DNA from: Flavobacterium sp. TAB 87
GTDB lineage: Bacteria; Bacteroidota; Bacteroidia; Flavobacteriales; Flavobacteriaceae
Assembly: GCF_001529295.1 (NCBI RefSeq)
Contig: NZ_LLWK01000032.1
Location: 1 to 64,000 of the forward strand
Reading direction: 5' to 3'
DNA length: 64,000 bases
The position numbers and the translations under genes were made by a program. This document shows, in pieces, positions 9,137 to 18,695 of the stretch (its first letter is position 1; each line of letters opens with the position of its first letter). The notes under the pieces were generated by a model. The model was not told the origin of the DNA. It made no database searches and saw only the letters and a program-made list of their open reading frames with translations.

Positions 9137-9682
9137 ATGAAAAAACAAATCGTTATCGCTGCACTAGCTCTTGGAGCATTCATCTTTGGAACTTCAGACG
9201 CACAAGCTCAAGCTACTTCAAATGCGGCAAGCACAACAGTTAATTTAATATTATCTGACGTTATTTCAATTGATGCTGGTTCTGTAGCTAGTAATGGAAT
9301 TGTAGATTTTAATTATGTTACATCAGCTGATTATAACGCAGCAAAAAATGTAACAGTAGCAAATAGCTTAATTGTAACTTCATCTAAAAATTTCGATGTT
9401 AAAGTAAAAGCTGGAGGTGCTGATTTTTCAAACGGTACAAATAAAATTCCTGTAGACGTATTGCAAATACAAGCTGTAACTGGAGGGAGTATGGTAGGAA
9501 CTTTAAATACTATCACTTTATCTACTACTGATCAAAAATTAGTAAGTAATGCGACTTTAGGAGCTCAAAAATCATTAAGTATCGATTATTCTATCTCAGC
9601 TGTTAAAGCACAAACTGTTCTTCTTGGTAAGCCTGGAGGAACATATAAGCAGACTGTAACATATACTGCGACTGCTCTATAA
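9137..9682 (+). CDS. Secreted beta-rich surface protein, unknown
   Basis: The start is placed at ATG 9137 (MKKQIVIAALALG), which gives a standard signal peptide ending AQAQA near residue 22; an upstream in-frame ATG at 9086 would bury it. The 181-residue product is rich in Thr, Ser, Val and Ala with alternating hydrophobics (VNLILSDVISI; KSLSIDYSIS), typical of an immunoglobulin-like or fimbrial beta-sandwich. It has no cysteine, no lipobox and no type IX sorting domain. It may be a pilus-like or coat protein, but I cannot assign a family. It stands alone with its own terminator. Confidence 0.75.
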   Translation: MKKQIVIAALALGAFIFGTSDAQAQATSNAASTTVNLILSDVISIDAGSVASNGIVDFNYVTSADYNAAKNVTVANSLIVTSSKNFDVKVKAGGADFSNGTNKIPVDVLQIQAVTGGSMVGTLNTITLSTTDQKLVSNATLGAQKSLSIDYSISAVKAQTVLLGKPGGTYKQTVTYTATAL

Positions 9683-9704
9683 ATCGAAGAAAAAGTACTT
9701 TATT

Positions 9705-9742
9705 AAGAAGGCCCTCAACCATTATGGTTGGGGGCCTTCTTA
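9705..9742 (+). terminator. Strong GC-rich hairpin
   Basis: A 16-base stem AAGAAGGCCCTCAACC with its complement and a five-base loop. It follows the secreted-protein gene by about 20 bases and can also stop the convergent DUF892 gene. Confidence 0.85.
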
Positions 9743-9762
9743 AATTTAAAAACAGTTATACT

Positions 9763-10380
9763 TTACTCTTCTTCGCCTTCCGCAGCTGCGTCAAAATTAA
9801 TTGTATTGTATGCTGCTTCTGTTAGCGTAACATCAGCTTCTTTTTCTTCAGCAAGTGTAACACTTAACAATTCAGCTGCTTCGTCTTCTCCTAATGTTTT
9901 AGCGAATGCTACTAAAGTACCATAAGTTGCAATTTCATAGTGCTCAATTTTTTGAGATGCAGCTATTATACCTGCATCACGTACAGCACCTATTTCTGTT
10001 TCCTCCATTATGCTTGCTCCCTCTTTAATCAAACCGTCCATAGCATCACACTTTTTTGCAACTGCTTTTTCTCCAATTATTTTAAACACTTGTTCTAAAC
10101 GGTCTACTTGAGTATTTGTTACATCTAAGTGATCTTCAATTGCTGCAATTAGATTTTCATTAGTTGCATTTTTCTGCATCTTTGGTAAAGCTTTAGTCAA
10201 CGCTTTTTCTGCCCAATAAATATCCTTTAAAGAATCAACAAATAATTCGCGTAATCCATCTGCGGCAGATGATTTTGCTTTTACTTTTCCAGCTGTAGAT
10301 TTTTTGTCTGCATCTGTTTTTTTCTCACTTGTACTTTTTGTGGCTGTTTTAGTTTTAGTATCTTTTTCAGTAGTTTTCAT
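9763..10380 (-). CDS. Ferritin-like DUF892 (YciE/YciF) protein, copy 1
   Basis: A 205-residue protein: a Lys/Thr/Ala-rich, charged N-terminal tail (about 1-40), then the four-helix DUF892 domain. It shows the family blocks ELFVDSLKDIYWAEKAL, AIEDHL, CDAM, and ASQKIEHYEIATYGTL, where the Glu/His residues could bind a di-metal centre. The family is stress-induced and of unknown biochemical role. A clear paralogue lies at 33164-33751. The tail resembles histone-like disordered tails. Monocistronic. Confidence 0.88.
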   Translation of the reverse strand: MKTTEKDTKTKTATKSTSEKKTDADKKSTAGKVKAKSSAADGLRELFVDSLKDIYWAEKALTKALPKMQKNATNENLIAAIEDHLDVTNTQVDRLEQVFKIIGEKAVAKKCDAMDGLIKEGASIMEETEIGAVRDAGIIAASQKIEHYEIATYGTLVAFAKTLGEDEAAELLSVTLAEEKEADVTLTEAAYNTINFDAAAEGEEE

Positions 10381-10577
10381 AATGTAATGTGTTTAATTTG
10401 TTTGCTTTACAAACTTAAAAATATTTTAATATTTGAATGTTATATAATTTCTAGCTTATTTTTCAGAATTTTTTTAATTAACTTTCCTTTATAATTCTAT
10501 AAAATTTACAGCTATAGATATAAATTTTATTTTGCAACAATTTTTAACTTTGATTATCAACTATAATTATTTGAAGT

Positions 10578-10769
10578 ATGGATTTGTTGAAGAAACGCAT
10601 AGATTATAAAGTAGGCCAGAAGGTTAAACTACAGCTTAGAGATCAGGTTATGGAAATAATAGGATTTGAACCTGAATTTATTGAAAACGTAATAACGCAA
10701 TGGGAAAATGAAGATGGCGCGATTGCTACTGGTAAATTTATGGAATTAGAATTAGAGCCAGTTAAATAA
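10578..10769 (+). CDS. DUF2158-like small protein
   Basis: A 63-residue protein with VGQKVKL near the start and a QWENEDGAIATGKF segment near the end, matching the short SH3-like DUF2158/YodC pattern (VGDxVxL ... WF ... F). Its function is unknown. It sits just ahead of the ku remnant, 106 bases away, so the two may once have shared a stress-related locus. A start at ATG 10578 gives a full-length product. Confidence 0.65.
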   Translation: MDLLKKRIDYKVGQKVKLQLRDQVMEIIGFEPEFIENVITQWENEDGAIATGKFMELELEPVK

Positions 10770-10875
10770 TAGTTATTTCACTTTAACGGACTTTAAATAT
10801 TATACCTATTTTGAATCTGTGAAAAAATCCACAATTAAATAAATTAAATAAATTTAATAATTTAAATAGAATATC

Positions 10876-11001
10876 ATGAGAGCAATTTGGACAGGAGCAA
10901 TTAGTTTCGGACTTATAAATATCCCCATCAAAATTTATTCAGCTATTGAAACAATTACTTTAAATCTAGACATGCTTGACAAAAAAGATCAATTTTTATA
11001 A
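10876..11001 (+). pseudogene. ku: 5' stump of ku (non-homologous end-joining)
   Basis: A 41-codon frame opens with [13 protein letters not shown] and continues [10 protein letters not shown] ... LDMLDKKD, the unmistakable N-terminus of bacterial Ku, the dimeric ring protein that binds DNA ends and recruits LigD. After DKKD it reads QFL and stops, where an intact gene would continue for more than 200 codons. The break at about 10989 coincides with the end of the convergent TPR gene, so a deletion has joined two gene fragments. No ligD is in the window. The stump cannot form a ring and should be inactive. Confidence 0.85.
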
Positions 11002-11567
11002 ATTAAATAAGATTTATTATAGTATTTCAAAGCATTTGGATAATCTCCTACCTGTGAATATATTCCTCCAATATTTTGTGAAGTAGCTGCAATCATTTCT
11101 GTATCGTTTATTTCTTCTTGAACAACAATAGCCTGCTTGTAATAGTTTAAAGCATCTAGATAATTGCCTAAATAATAATAAACTCCTCCGATATTATTTA
11201 AGATCGAAGAAATTCCTTTTTTGTATTTTATTCTTTTATATACTTCATTACTTTCCTTAAAAAACAATAAAGCATTTGAGTAATCTACTTGATAATAATA
11301 TGTTACAGCTTTGTAACTGTAACAATCACCTACTTTTTGACTTTTATCTAAAGAGCTGTACAACAACAAACTTTTATCGAAGGACAATAATGATTGCGAA
11401 TAGTCACCTGTATCTTGACTTTTCATACCTAACTTAAGAATGGAATCGGCCATCTTACTATTTTTATTTATCTCCATAACTCTTTCATCCGTATCTGACT
11501 GTCCAAAAAAGGTTGCCCCGTTTAACGACAGAATGACAGAAAAAACAACATTTATGATTCTTCTCAT
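10989..11567 (-). CDS. TPR-repeat exported protein, C-terminally truncated
   Basis: The start is set at ATG 11567 ([13 protein letters not shown]), which gives a signal peptide ending near FFGQ; the longer frame adds an odd N-terminus. About four TPR units follow (for instance [19 protein letters not shown] and [20 protein letters not shown]). The frame ends abruptly in YLIYKN exactly at the ku junction. In Flavobacteria this architecture usually continues into a membrane helix and a histidine-kinase or LuxR-type output domain, so I infer the 3' part is lost. It lies 92 bases after the RiPP precursor on the same strand. Confidence 0.7.
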   Translation of the reverse strand: MRRIINVVFSVILSLNGATFFGQSDTDERVMEINKNSKMADSILKLGMKSQDTGDYSQSLLSFDKSLLLYSSLDKSQKVGDCYSYKAVTYYYQVDYSNALLFFKESNEVYKRIKYKKGISSILNNIGGVYYYLGNYLDALNYYKQAIVVQEEINDTEMIAATSQNIGGIYSQVGDYPNALKYYNKSYLIYKN

Positions 11568-11659
11568 GAATATGTGTGTTATAATAAATATTAAAACGTA
11601 CTTAGTCAAATCTAGAATAGGTACGTTTTTAGTTTTTGAAATTATAAATAAGTTAATTT

Positions 11660-11983
11660 TTATTTAAAGATATCACCAGAGAAATTGGTAGGTCTAATAA
11701 TTATAGGGGGCGTTATATCTCCACCAGCAACAATATCAAGTTGCTGTTCATTCAATTCTAAATCATCCATATTGAGCTCAGCAGGAATATTTATAAAAAT
11801 TATTGAAGAGTCCGTTTGATCAACAAATGTAATTTTTTCACCTTTTGGTAGTAGAACTGAGTGTCCTAAAAAGTTTTCTATTGTTGCTAGAGGTGTAGCA
11901 ATTAAATTGCTTTTAAAAGTAGGGTCTTCCCATGCCTTTTTAACAATTGCATCTAAAATTTTTTGGTCGTTAGTTAATTCCAT
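11660..11983 (-). CDS. NHLP-type RiPP precursor peptide
   Basis: A 107-residue precursor. Residues 5-86 match the nitrile-hydratase-like leader (TIGR03793 pattern): DQKILDAIVKKAWEDPTFK, an LATIENFLG segment, LPKGEKITFVD, and the acidic ELNEQQLDIVAGG ending in a double-glycine cleavage site (87-88). The remaining 19 residues start DITPP, contain IIIRP, and end DIFK; they have no Cys, one Thr after the first, and one Ser, which limits thiazole, oxazole or lanthionine chemistry. No C39-protease transporter or modifying enzyme is visible nearby, so it is an orphan here. The TPR gene follows on the same strand. Confidence 0.8.
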   Translation of the reverse strand: MELTNDQKILDAIVKKAWEDPTFKSNLIATPLATIENFLGHSVLLPKGEKITFVDQTDSSIIFINIPAELNMDDLELNEQQLDIVAGGDITPPIIIRPTNFSGDIFK

Positions 11984-12394
11984 TTTTCGTATGTTTTTAA
12001 ATTAAATTTTACAATCGAAAAGTAGCTTCTTTTTTACATATGGAATTGCCAAATATTCTGACAAAATAATTTCTTTTTTGTGAAAAATTACTGTTTTTTA
12101 AAATTATTTTCTCCCTGAAGAAATCATTTAAAATCGCTATCAAAAAATGGAGAGAAATCGAATATAAAATCTTAAAATTGATTATGTGTTCGATTAAATT
12201 CAAATTTAATATCTCCATTCTTTTATTCTTTTTAAAATTCTTTTCTATTAAAAAAATAGCCTGACAAAAAACACTATAAAAATTAACACTTTAAATAAAA
12301 TTTAAAAAGATCGAATAAAAAATACAAAACACTAATAATCAAATACTTAATTATTTAAAACGCAGTCATTCATAAAATTTAAAATAGGAACAAT

Positions 12395-12515
12395 TTGTTC
12401 GATTGTGCTCACATTCACTTCCACACAAAGACAAATAACGGCATTGTAAGACAATGGCGTTATTTGTCTTTGTATTTATACTATTTTTTAAATCTTTAAA
12501 AGGGTTAAAATAGCC
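12395..12515 (+). repeat. Boundary repeat, left copy (T-arm-like motif plus hairpin)
   Basis: Contains TGTTCGATTGT.GTC.CATTCACT followed by CCACA, then a hairpin, then TATTTATACTATTTT and an A/T-rich tail. The same parts recur at 21898-22092. TTCGATT followed by a CATTCACTCCA-like end recalls the T-loop and 3' end of a tRNA gene, a common att site for integrative elements, but the stem bases do not pair, so this is not a functional tRNA. Confidence 0.55.
12426..12472. terminator. Near-perfect 22-bp hairpin
   Basis: CAAAGACAAATAACG... pairs with its complement across a three-base loop with a single mismatch. It sits inside the boundary repeat. No gene reads into it from the left at present, so it probably belongs to lost flanking DNA. 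Confidence 0.75.
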
Positions 12516-13130
12516 ATAAATAACTAAACTTTAATCGCTTACATTCTACAAAGAAATTCCATTAAAAAATTATATTTTTTTTTGCTCATCACAGAAATCT
12601 TTACACCTATCGAGTAGTAATTATTTAAACAGAAAGCATTAGCGTTATTATTGGATGAAATTAAAAGTAAACATAAAAAGGGAATACTTCCTAGTCATTT
12701 TCTTTGTTTATACAGCAATATCCGTCATTCATTCTCCGCACTGTCAGGTCATGGTTTACTTCGTAACTTCATATCCTTTGCTGTTATGTAAATAATATCA
12801 CATAAATTAAGCTAGCAATTTTAATTTAATTCTCCTTATGTTTTTGGACTGCAATGTAAGAAGCTTCAAGTTACTTAATCCAATTTTGTACTACCATATT
12901 AATTACTCGCACTTTTCAGATGTATTATTTTTGTACTCTTCTATTTAATTTATGCACTAGTAAACTTTTACATCAATAATCATCATGATGAATATGTTAT
13001 CTACAGATCCTTAAAATTTGTTAATAAAATTTGCATTTTTTTTACAATTAGATAATCTTAATTTATTTACTATTTATAAATTTTACTATTAATTTGCGTT
13101 AATAAATTTAATATTTGTAAACAAGTAATT

Positions 13131-16006
13131 ATGAAAAGAATTTTAAAGTTCACCGTTTTTTTTTCAGCTCTATTTTTAGTACAAAACCTAAATGCTCAAA
13201 ACGCGACAATAAATGGAAATATTAGCGATAATCAATCTCCACTTCCTGGAGCTACTATTGCATTATCAAATAACCAAAAAGTTACAACAGATTTTAATGG
13301 AGATTTCACAATACAAGATATAAAATCTGGAAGTTTAGAAATGAAAATCTCGTATATAGGATACGAAGCAAAGATTATCAAAATTGCAATTAATGATAAT
13401 CAACAAGTTAATTTGGGTATCATTAAATTAGAACCAAATTCGAAAGAATTAAATGAAGTTGTAATAAGCGGAATGAGTCTTAGAAATAGTGAAGCAAGAG
13501 CGCTGAACATGCAAAAAAAATCAATGAGTATAGTAAACGTAATTGCTGCAGATGGTATTGGCAAATTACCAGATCGTAATGCTGCGGAAACTGTACAACG
13601 TATGCCGGGAGTTTCAATAGAACGTGATCAAGGCGAAGGGCGTTTTGTTTCAGTAAGGGGATTACCTCCTTTCTGGTCTTCTACAACAATTAACGGTAAC
13701 AGGATTCCAACGGCGGAAGAAGAAACGACTTCAAGAGCTACTGCGTTTGACTTTTTTCCATCAGATCTTATTGCGTATGTTGAAGCCACAAAAGCCATTA
13801 CACCTGATATGGATGGAGATGCTATTGGCGGAAGTGTAAATTTCACAACACAAACAGCACCAACAAAAAAGACATTTAAAGCTAGCATTTTTAGTGGCTA
13901 CAATCAAAAATCAGATAAAGGAATTTACAGCGGATCACTTACTATTGGGAACAAAAGTAAAAACGGAAAATTCGGTTACATTGTTAATGGTACGTATTGG
14001 AGCAGAAACTGGGCAACGGATAATTATGAAGCCAGAAGACAAGGTGACAAAGGTGTTTACAGATTAGAATTAAGAGATTATACTGGAGTTAGAAAAACAA
14101 CTGGTTTAAATGCTGCAATGGAATTTAATCCTTCATCAAGAGATAAAATTTTTATCAAGGCAACTTATGGTGGACTTTCTGATCTAGAAACACACTACAA
14201 ACACCGTATTAGGTTTGATAAATTCAATAGTACAACAAATGCTTTAACTGTAGAGCAACAAAATATTCATAATGAATTAATGACTCAATTTCGTGGTATT
14301 GATTTAGGAGGAAAGCATCAATTAACAGATGGAAATCTAGATTGGAGTTTAGCTTCTTATCAAAATAAGTTTAAGTATGGAAATATTCCAAATGCAACAG
14401 ATAACAGCTATTTCTTAATTCAGTTTAATGAAACTGGAGTTGGGGTTAAGCCTGAATACATTAAAATGAATCTGCAGGCAATGGAGGAGCTGGTGGGCCA
14501 AGAGCTTATTGGGCTACAGATGGGGGATTATTAGATCCTAAAAATCCTAAATCAATATTTGATTTTTACTCAGATCCAAATTTCAAAACAGATCCAACAA
14601 AAATGAAATTTGCTACTCTAGAATTGTATAAAATTAGCATTGTAGAAAGAGATAATATTATTGCTACTGTAAACTACGAGCAAAATTTTAATGATAATCT
14701 TAAAATGAAATTTGGTTTAAAATTAACTGATAAAGATCGTATTGCCACTTTTAGAGATGAATATTATAATTGGACAGGATCACCAACGCCCTATTTATCA
14801 AATTATAGCCAAGATTTAGTTAGCCAGCCAGGCGGCACAGATTATCTGAGAAAGGAAATGGGTACTACTATTGGAAGTAGTTTTGGTCCAGTTCTATCTA
14901 CTGACGGAATGAATAAATTATACAATTCAGGTCAAGGAAATTTAGTTTTAAATCCTGCAGATTCTCAAATTCCCGAATTAGGAAAAGGCTTGGGAAGAAA
15001 CTTTAACGTAGGAGAAACAACATCTTCTGCTTACGCAATGTCTACGTATTCGATATCAAATAAATGGACTGTTTTAGGAGGACTTAGAGTGACTAATACA
15101 ATAACACAAGTTACAGGTAAAACTGTAGTGGATAAAGCAGTAATAGATGTTGAAAATACAAAAAGTTATACTTCAGTACTTCCAATGTTACATGTAAAAT
15201 ATTCTCCAATTGAGAATTTAAACCTTCGTTTTGCCACAACAAGAACATTTGCAAGACCAAACTACGGAGACATTTCGCCAGCGGGATCTTTAAATACTAT
15301 TGATGGTGAATATACAGGAGGGAACCCAAACTTGAATCCAACCTATTCTTGGAATTTTGATTTATTAGGGGAATATTTTCTAGATGAAGTGGGAGTCATC
15401 AATGCTGGGATTTTTTATAAATCCATTACAGATCCAATATTTGATGATACTTATCAAGGAACGATAAATGGAATTCCTGATATTGAAATAAGCTCACCTG
15501 CAAACGGCGGAAGCGCTTGGATTGGAGGACTTGAATTCGGAATAACAAAAAGATTCACCTTTTTACCAGGATTTCTTAAATATTTTGGAACCCAAATCAA
15601 TGCTACGCTTATGAATTCTGCAATGACTCTTAGTAAAAACATTAATAATCCTAACGGAAGAAAAGTATCAACCCCTTATCAGGCAAAAGAATTATACAAC
15701 TTACAATTGTTCTATGAAAAAGGAGGCTTTAATGTAAGAGCTGCTTTTAATCACAAAGGAGCGTATGCTATAAGTTTTGATGCTAGTGCAAAAAATACTG
15801 ATATAAATGATATTTATTATGGAAAATACAATTCCCTAGACTTTTCTATATCATATAGAATAGGAGATCATTTTACAATTTTTAGCGATGTTGTTAATGT
15901 CCTGAACGAATCATTAATGTATCATTTTGGACCAACACCAGATAGACCAAAGCAGGTAGAGTATTATGGACCAAAGTTTAATCTGGGTTTAAAATATAAT
16001 TTGTAA
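13131..16006 (+). pseudogene. TonB-dependent receptor, split by one frameshift
   Basis: About 958 codons in two frames. Signal peptide (residues 1-22, NLNAQ), CarboxypepD_reg-like domain (about 24-100), plug domain with PDRNAAETVQRMPGVSIERD and the RGLPPFW loop (TIGR01782-like), then a beta-barrel ending in the aromatic strand LGLKYNL. The first frame stops at 14534; the second is open from before 14471. Reading TCTGCAGGC from 14471 gives SAGNGGAGGPRAYW and rejoins the barrel, so a single base is missing near 14466-14471 (probably one A). If real, the receptor is dead; if a sequencing error, it is intact. It heads the phosphonate block and would import its substrate across the outer membrane. 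There is no SusD partner. Confidence 0.85.
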
Positions 16007-16139
16007 AAATCTATAAATTAACCCGTTGGACATTTGCTGATTTTATTTTTCTTAATCTATTACATCCAATGGGTTTATAAAAAGTAGTTAAAATTTTTCT
16101 AAATTTAAACTACAACGTATATTCAATTCTTAAGAAATA

Positions 16140-17420
16140 ATGACTAAAAAAACATCTAATTTCAAATTTATATTAAAAACCTCCATAGCGGCATTTGGTA
16201 CTTACTTTTGCATGTATGCTTTTAGAAAACCCTTTACGGTAGCAACATTTGATCAGATGTCTTTTTGGGGAATTGATTATAAAATATTGTTGATTCTAGC
16301 ACAAGTTTTAGGATATACACTATCAAAGTTTTTGGGAATCAAAATTATATCAGAATTAAAATCTTCTAAGCGAATCTTATATCTAATTAGTTTTATAGTC
16401 ATTTCAGAACTGGCTCTTTTAGGTTTTGCTTTAACACCCGCGCCATATAATATTTTGTTTTTGTTCATAAACGGACTGCCGTTAGGCATGATTTGGGGAA
16501 TTGTTTTTTCGTATATCGAAGGAAGGAAAACAACAGAATTATTGGGAGTTATTTTATGTTCAAGTTTTATTGTTTCCTCTGGAGCAGCAAAATCTGTTGG
16601 GGTATTTGTATTGACTATTCTGGGATGCTCAGAATTTTGGATGCCATTTGTCTCTGGTCTAATTTTCATTATCCCGCTAATACTATTTTCATTGTTTCTA
16701 GAAAAAATTCCCAATCCAGATTGTGAAGATTTGGCTCTACGTTCAAAAAGGAAACCTCTTGATAAAAAAGAGCGTGCATCGTTATTCAGACAATTTGCTT
16801 TTCCTTTAACTGCAATTATAATATTCTATGCTATGCTAACGGCAATGAGAGAATTTAGAGATAATTTTGCTAGAGAATTATGGGATTCATTAGGATATAA
16901 AGAGAGCATATCTATTTATATGTATTCCGAGATTCCTATTGCAATTTCCGTCTTGGTCATTTTAGGTTTTTTAGGGAGTATGAAAAACAATTACAAAGCT
17001 TTCAAAAATTATCATTTGGTTTTATTTATCGGTTCTGTTCTTATTGCAATAACTACTTTCTTGTTTCAAAAGCATTTATTATCTCCATTTCCTTGGATGA
17101 TGATCTCTGGATTTGGCATGTACATTTGTTATATTCCATTTAACGGTTTATTTTTTGACCGAATGATTGCAACTTACCGAATAAACGGAAATTCTGGATT
17201 TTTAATCTATATCGCCGATGCTTTTGGCTATTTAGGAAGTGTCTTGGTATTACTTTTTAAAAATTTTGGTACCAAACATATTTCTTTATTAAGCTTCTTT
17301 ACCACCTGTATTTATCTGCTATCTTTTATAGGAATAATAACTACAGCAATGTCCTATAATTACTTTAAACGAAAATTCAATAAAACGATCAAGATTACCA
17401 CAACACCTTTATACACTTGA
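16140..17420 (+). CDS. DUF5690 family MFS-like inner-membrane transporter
   Basis: A 426-residue protein with about twelve membrane helices. The opening GTYFCMYAFRKPFTVATF and the IDYKILLILAQVLGYTLSKF block mark the DUF5690 family, a distant branch of the major facilitator superfamily. The RKPF motif resembles that of organophosphate antiporters (GlpT/UhpT: YxxRxNF), which fits transport of a phosphonate or phosphate ester; that substrate is inference from sequence and context. It starts 133 bases after the receptor and ends 37 bases before the flavin oxidoreductase, consistent with one operon. Confidence 0.8.
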   Translation: MTKKTSNFKFILKTSIAAFGTYFCMYAFRKPFTVATFDQMSFWGIDYKILLILAQVLGYTLSKFLGIKIISELKSSKRILYLISFIVISELALLGFALTPAPYNILFLFINGLPLGMIWGIVFSYIEGRKTTELLGVILCSSFIVSSGAAKSVGVFVLTILGCSEFWMPFVSGLIFIIPLILFSLFLEKIPNPDCEDLALRSKRKPLDKKERASLFRQFAFPLTAIIIFYAMLTAMREFRDNFARELWDSLGYKESISIYMYSEIPIAISVLVILGFLGSMKNNYKAFKNYHLVLFIGSVLIAITTFLFQKHLLSPFPWMMISGFGMYICYIPFNGLFFDRMIATYRINGNSGFLIYIADAFGYLGSVLVLLFKNFGTKHISLLSFFTTCIYLLSFIGIITTAMSYNYFKRKFNKTIKITTTPLYT

Positions 17421-17457
17421 ATAAAGAAAAAAATTTAATAATTTAAACAATTTACAT

Positions 17458-18618
17458 ATGAAAGATAAATATGATTTAATCATAATTGGATCAGGAGTTT
17501 TAGGTACGTTTCATGCCTATCATGCTTTATTAAATGGAATGTCAGTTGCTATTTTAGAAAAAAACGGTAAACCTGAAGGAGCAACTGTTAGAAATTTTGG
17601 ACAGGTTGTACCATCTGGAATGGACAGAAAATGGCAAAACTTTGGCAAAGAAAGCTTAAATATTTATAAAAATATTCAATCGCAGTTTGATATTAATCTA
17701 CGTCAGAATGGAACAATATATTTAGCCTCAAACGAGGAAGAAATGCAATTGATAGAAGAACTACATCAGATTAATATGTCGAATGATTATATGTCTACTT
17801 TGTTGACCAAAGAACAATGTCTTGTAAAATATGATGGTTTACGGGCTGATTATTGCAAAGGAGGTTTGTTTTTTCCTCAGGAAGTTACTGTCGAGCCAAA
17901 TACTATGATCCATAAATTACATGAATTCATGATTTTAAATTTGGGACTTGATTTATACACTAATACTTCGGTTGTAAATACGGAAAATAACGTTGGTGAA
18001 GTTGTTGCTATAACTTCGACAGGGATAACATACAAAGCATCTAAAATAATTATTTGCAATGGTAGTGATTTCAAAATTTTATATCCTGAAATATACAATA
18101 ACAGTGATTTGATTGTTTCTAAACTTCAGATGTTACAAACCAAACCGCAACAAAATAATTATAAATTGAATGGTTCAATCCTAACAGGATTAACGATAAG
18201 AAGATATGAATCTTTTGAAGAATGTCCTTCTTATCAATCCATCAAAGCCAAAGAAAATCCGAAGAGTTTTGAGAAAAAATATGGTGTTCATATCTTATTC
18301 AAACAAGCTATGGATGGATCGGTAATTTTAGGAGATTCGCACGAATATGCGAGTGCAAAAGAGATAGATTCTTTAGGATTTGATTTGAATATGGACATTG
18401 ACAATTTCATGATTGAGGAAGCAAAAAAAATAATTGATTTACCTAATTATGAGATCCAAAAGAGGTGGTTTGGAATGTACTCACAATGCAAAAACAAAGA
18501 TATTTTTGAATATACTGTTGATCAAAATATTCACATTATTACGGGAATTGGAGGTAAAGGAATGACAGGAAGTGCAGGATTTGCGAAGTATAATATTGCT
18601 AAAATATTCAACACTTAA
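17458..18618 (+). CDS. FAD-dependent oxidoreductase, TIGR03364 type
   Basis: A 386-residue DAO-superfamily flavoprotein. The N-terminal Rossmann motif is GSGVLGTFHA (residues 11-20), followed by EKNGKPEGATVRNFGQVVPSG, which marks TIGR03364; the C-terminal FAD loop is IHIITGIGGKGMTGSAG. The family is linked by gene neighbourhood to phosphonatase-like HAD enzymes and is proposed to oxidatively deaminate an aminophosphonate related to 2-aminoethylphosphonate (for example a hydroxylated or N-methylated form) to an aldehyde. The next gene is such a HAD protein. Soluble, cytosolic. Confidence 0.87.
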   Translation: MKDKYDLIIIGSGVLGTFHAYHALLNGMSVAILEKNGKPEGATVRNFGQVVPSGMDRKWQNFGKESLNIYKNIQSQFDINLRQNGTIYLASNEEEMQLIEELHQINMSNDYMSTLLTKEQCLVKYDGLRADYCKGGLFFPQEVTVEPNTMIHKLHEFMILNLGLDLYTNTSVVNTENNVGEVVAITSTGITYKASKIIICNGSDFKILYPEIYNNSDLIVSKLQMLQTKPQQNNYKLNGSILTGLTIRRYESFEECPSYQSIKAKENPKSFEKKYGVHILFKQAMDGSVILGDSHEYASAKEIDSLGFDLNMDIDNFMIEEAKKIIDLPNYEIQKRWFGMYSQCKNKDIFEYTVDQNIHIITGIGGKGMTGSAGFAKYNIAKIFNT

Positions 18619-18660
18619 GTTTAGAAATAAGCAATTAAAAAAGCATCCTTAAACTATCAA

Positions 18661-18675
18661 CATGCACATTGCATG
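18661..18675. promoter_or_regulatory. Perfect palindrome CATGCA-CAT-TGCATG
   Basis: A 6+3+6 inverted repeat 20 bases ahead of the HAD gene start. It could be an operator for the linked XRE-cupin regulator. A looser GCAA-TGCAC-TTGC element lies upstream of the regulator itself near 21804-21816. Binding is untested inference. Confidence 0.3.
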
Positions 18676-18695
18676 TCTATAAAAAAATACACAAA

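Larger units (their letters stand above)
11984..13130. other. Long intergenic region upstream of the phosphonate block
   Basis: Over 1.1 kb of AT-rich DNA without a convincing gene. It holds the boundary repeat and its strong hairpin at 12395-12515. A leftward 69-codon frame at 12009-12218 has only Ile/Phe/Asn-rich chance composition. The rest looks like decayed sequence plus the upstream region of the receptor gene. Confidence 0.5.

Noticed and set aside
12009..12218. Leftward 69-codon frame just upstream of the RiPP precursor
   Set aside because: Ile/Phe/Asn/Lys-rich chance composition in AT-rich DNA; no leader-like or enzyme-like feature. Considered as a second precursor but it has no GG site.
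12395..12425. A tRNA gene at the T-arm-like motif
   Set aside because: The bases beside TTCGATT do not form a T-stem, and no D-arm or anticodon arm lies upstream. Kept only as a repeat.
16018..16080. AACCCGTTGGACA ... TCCAATGGGTT inverted repeat as a terminator after the receptor
   Set aside because: The loop is over 30 bases, there is no T-run, and downstream genes continue in the same direction as an operon. It may be weak attenuation, but I cannot support it.
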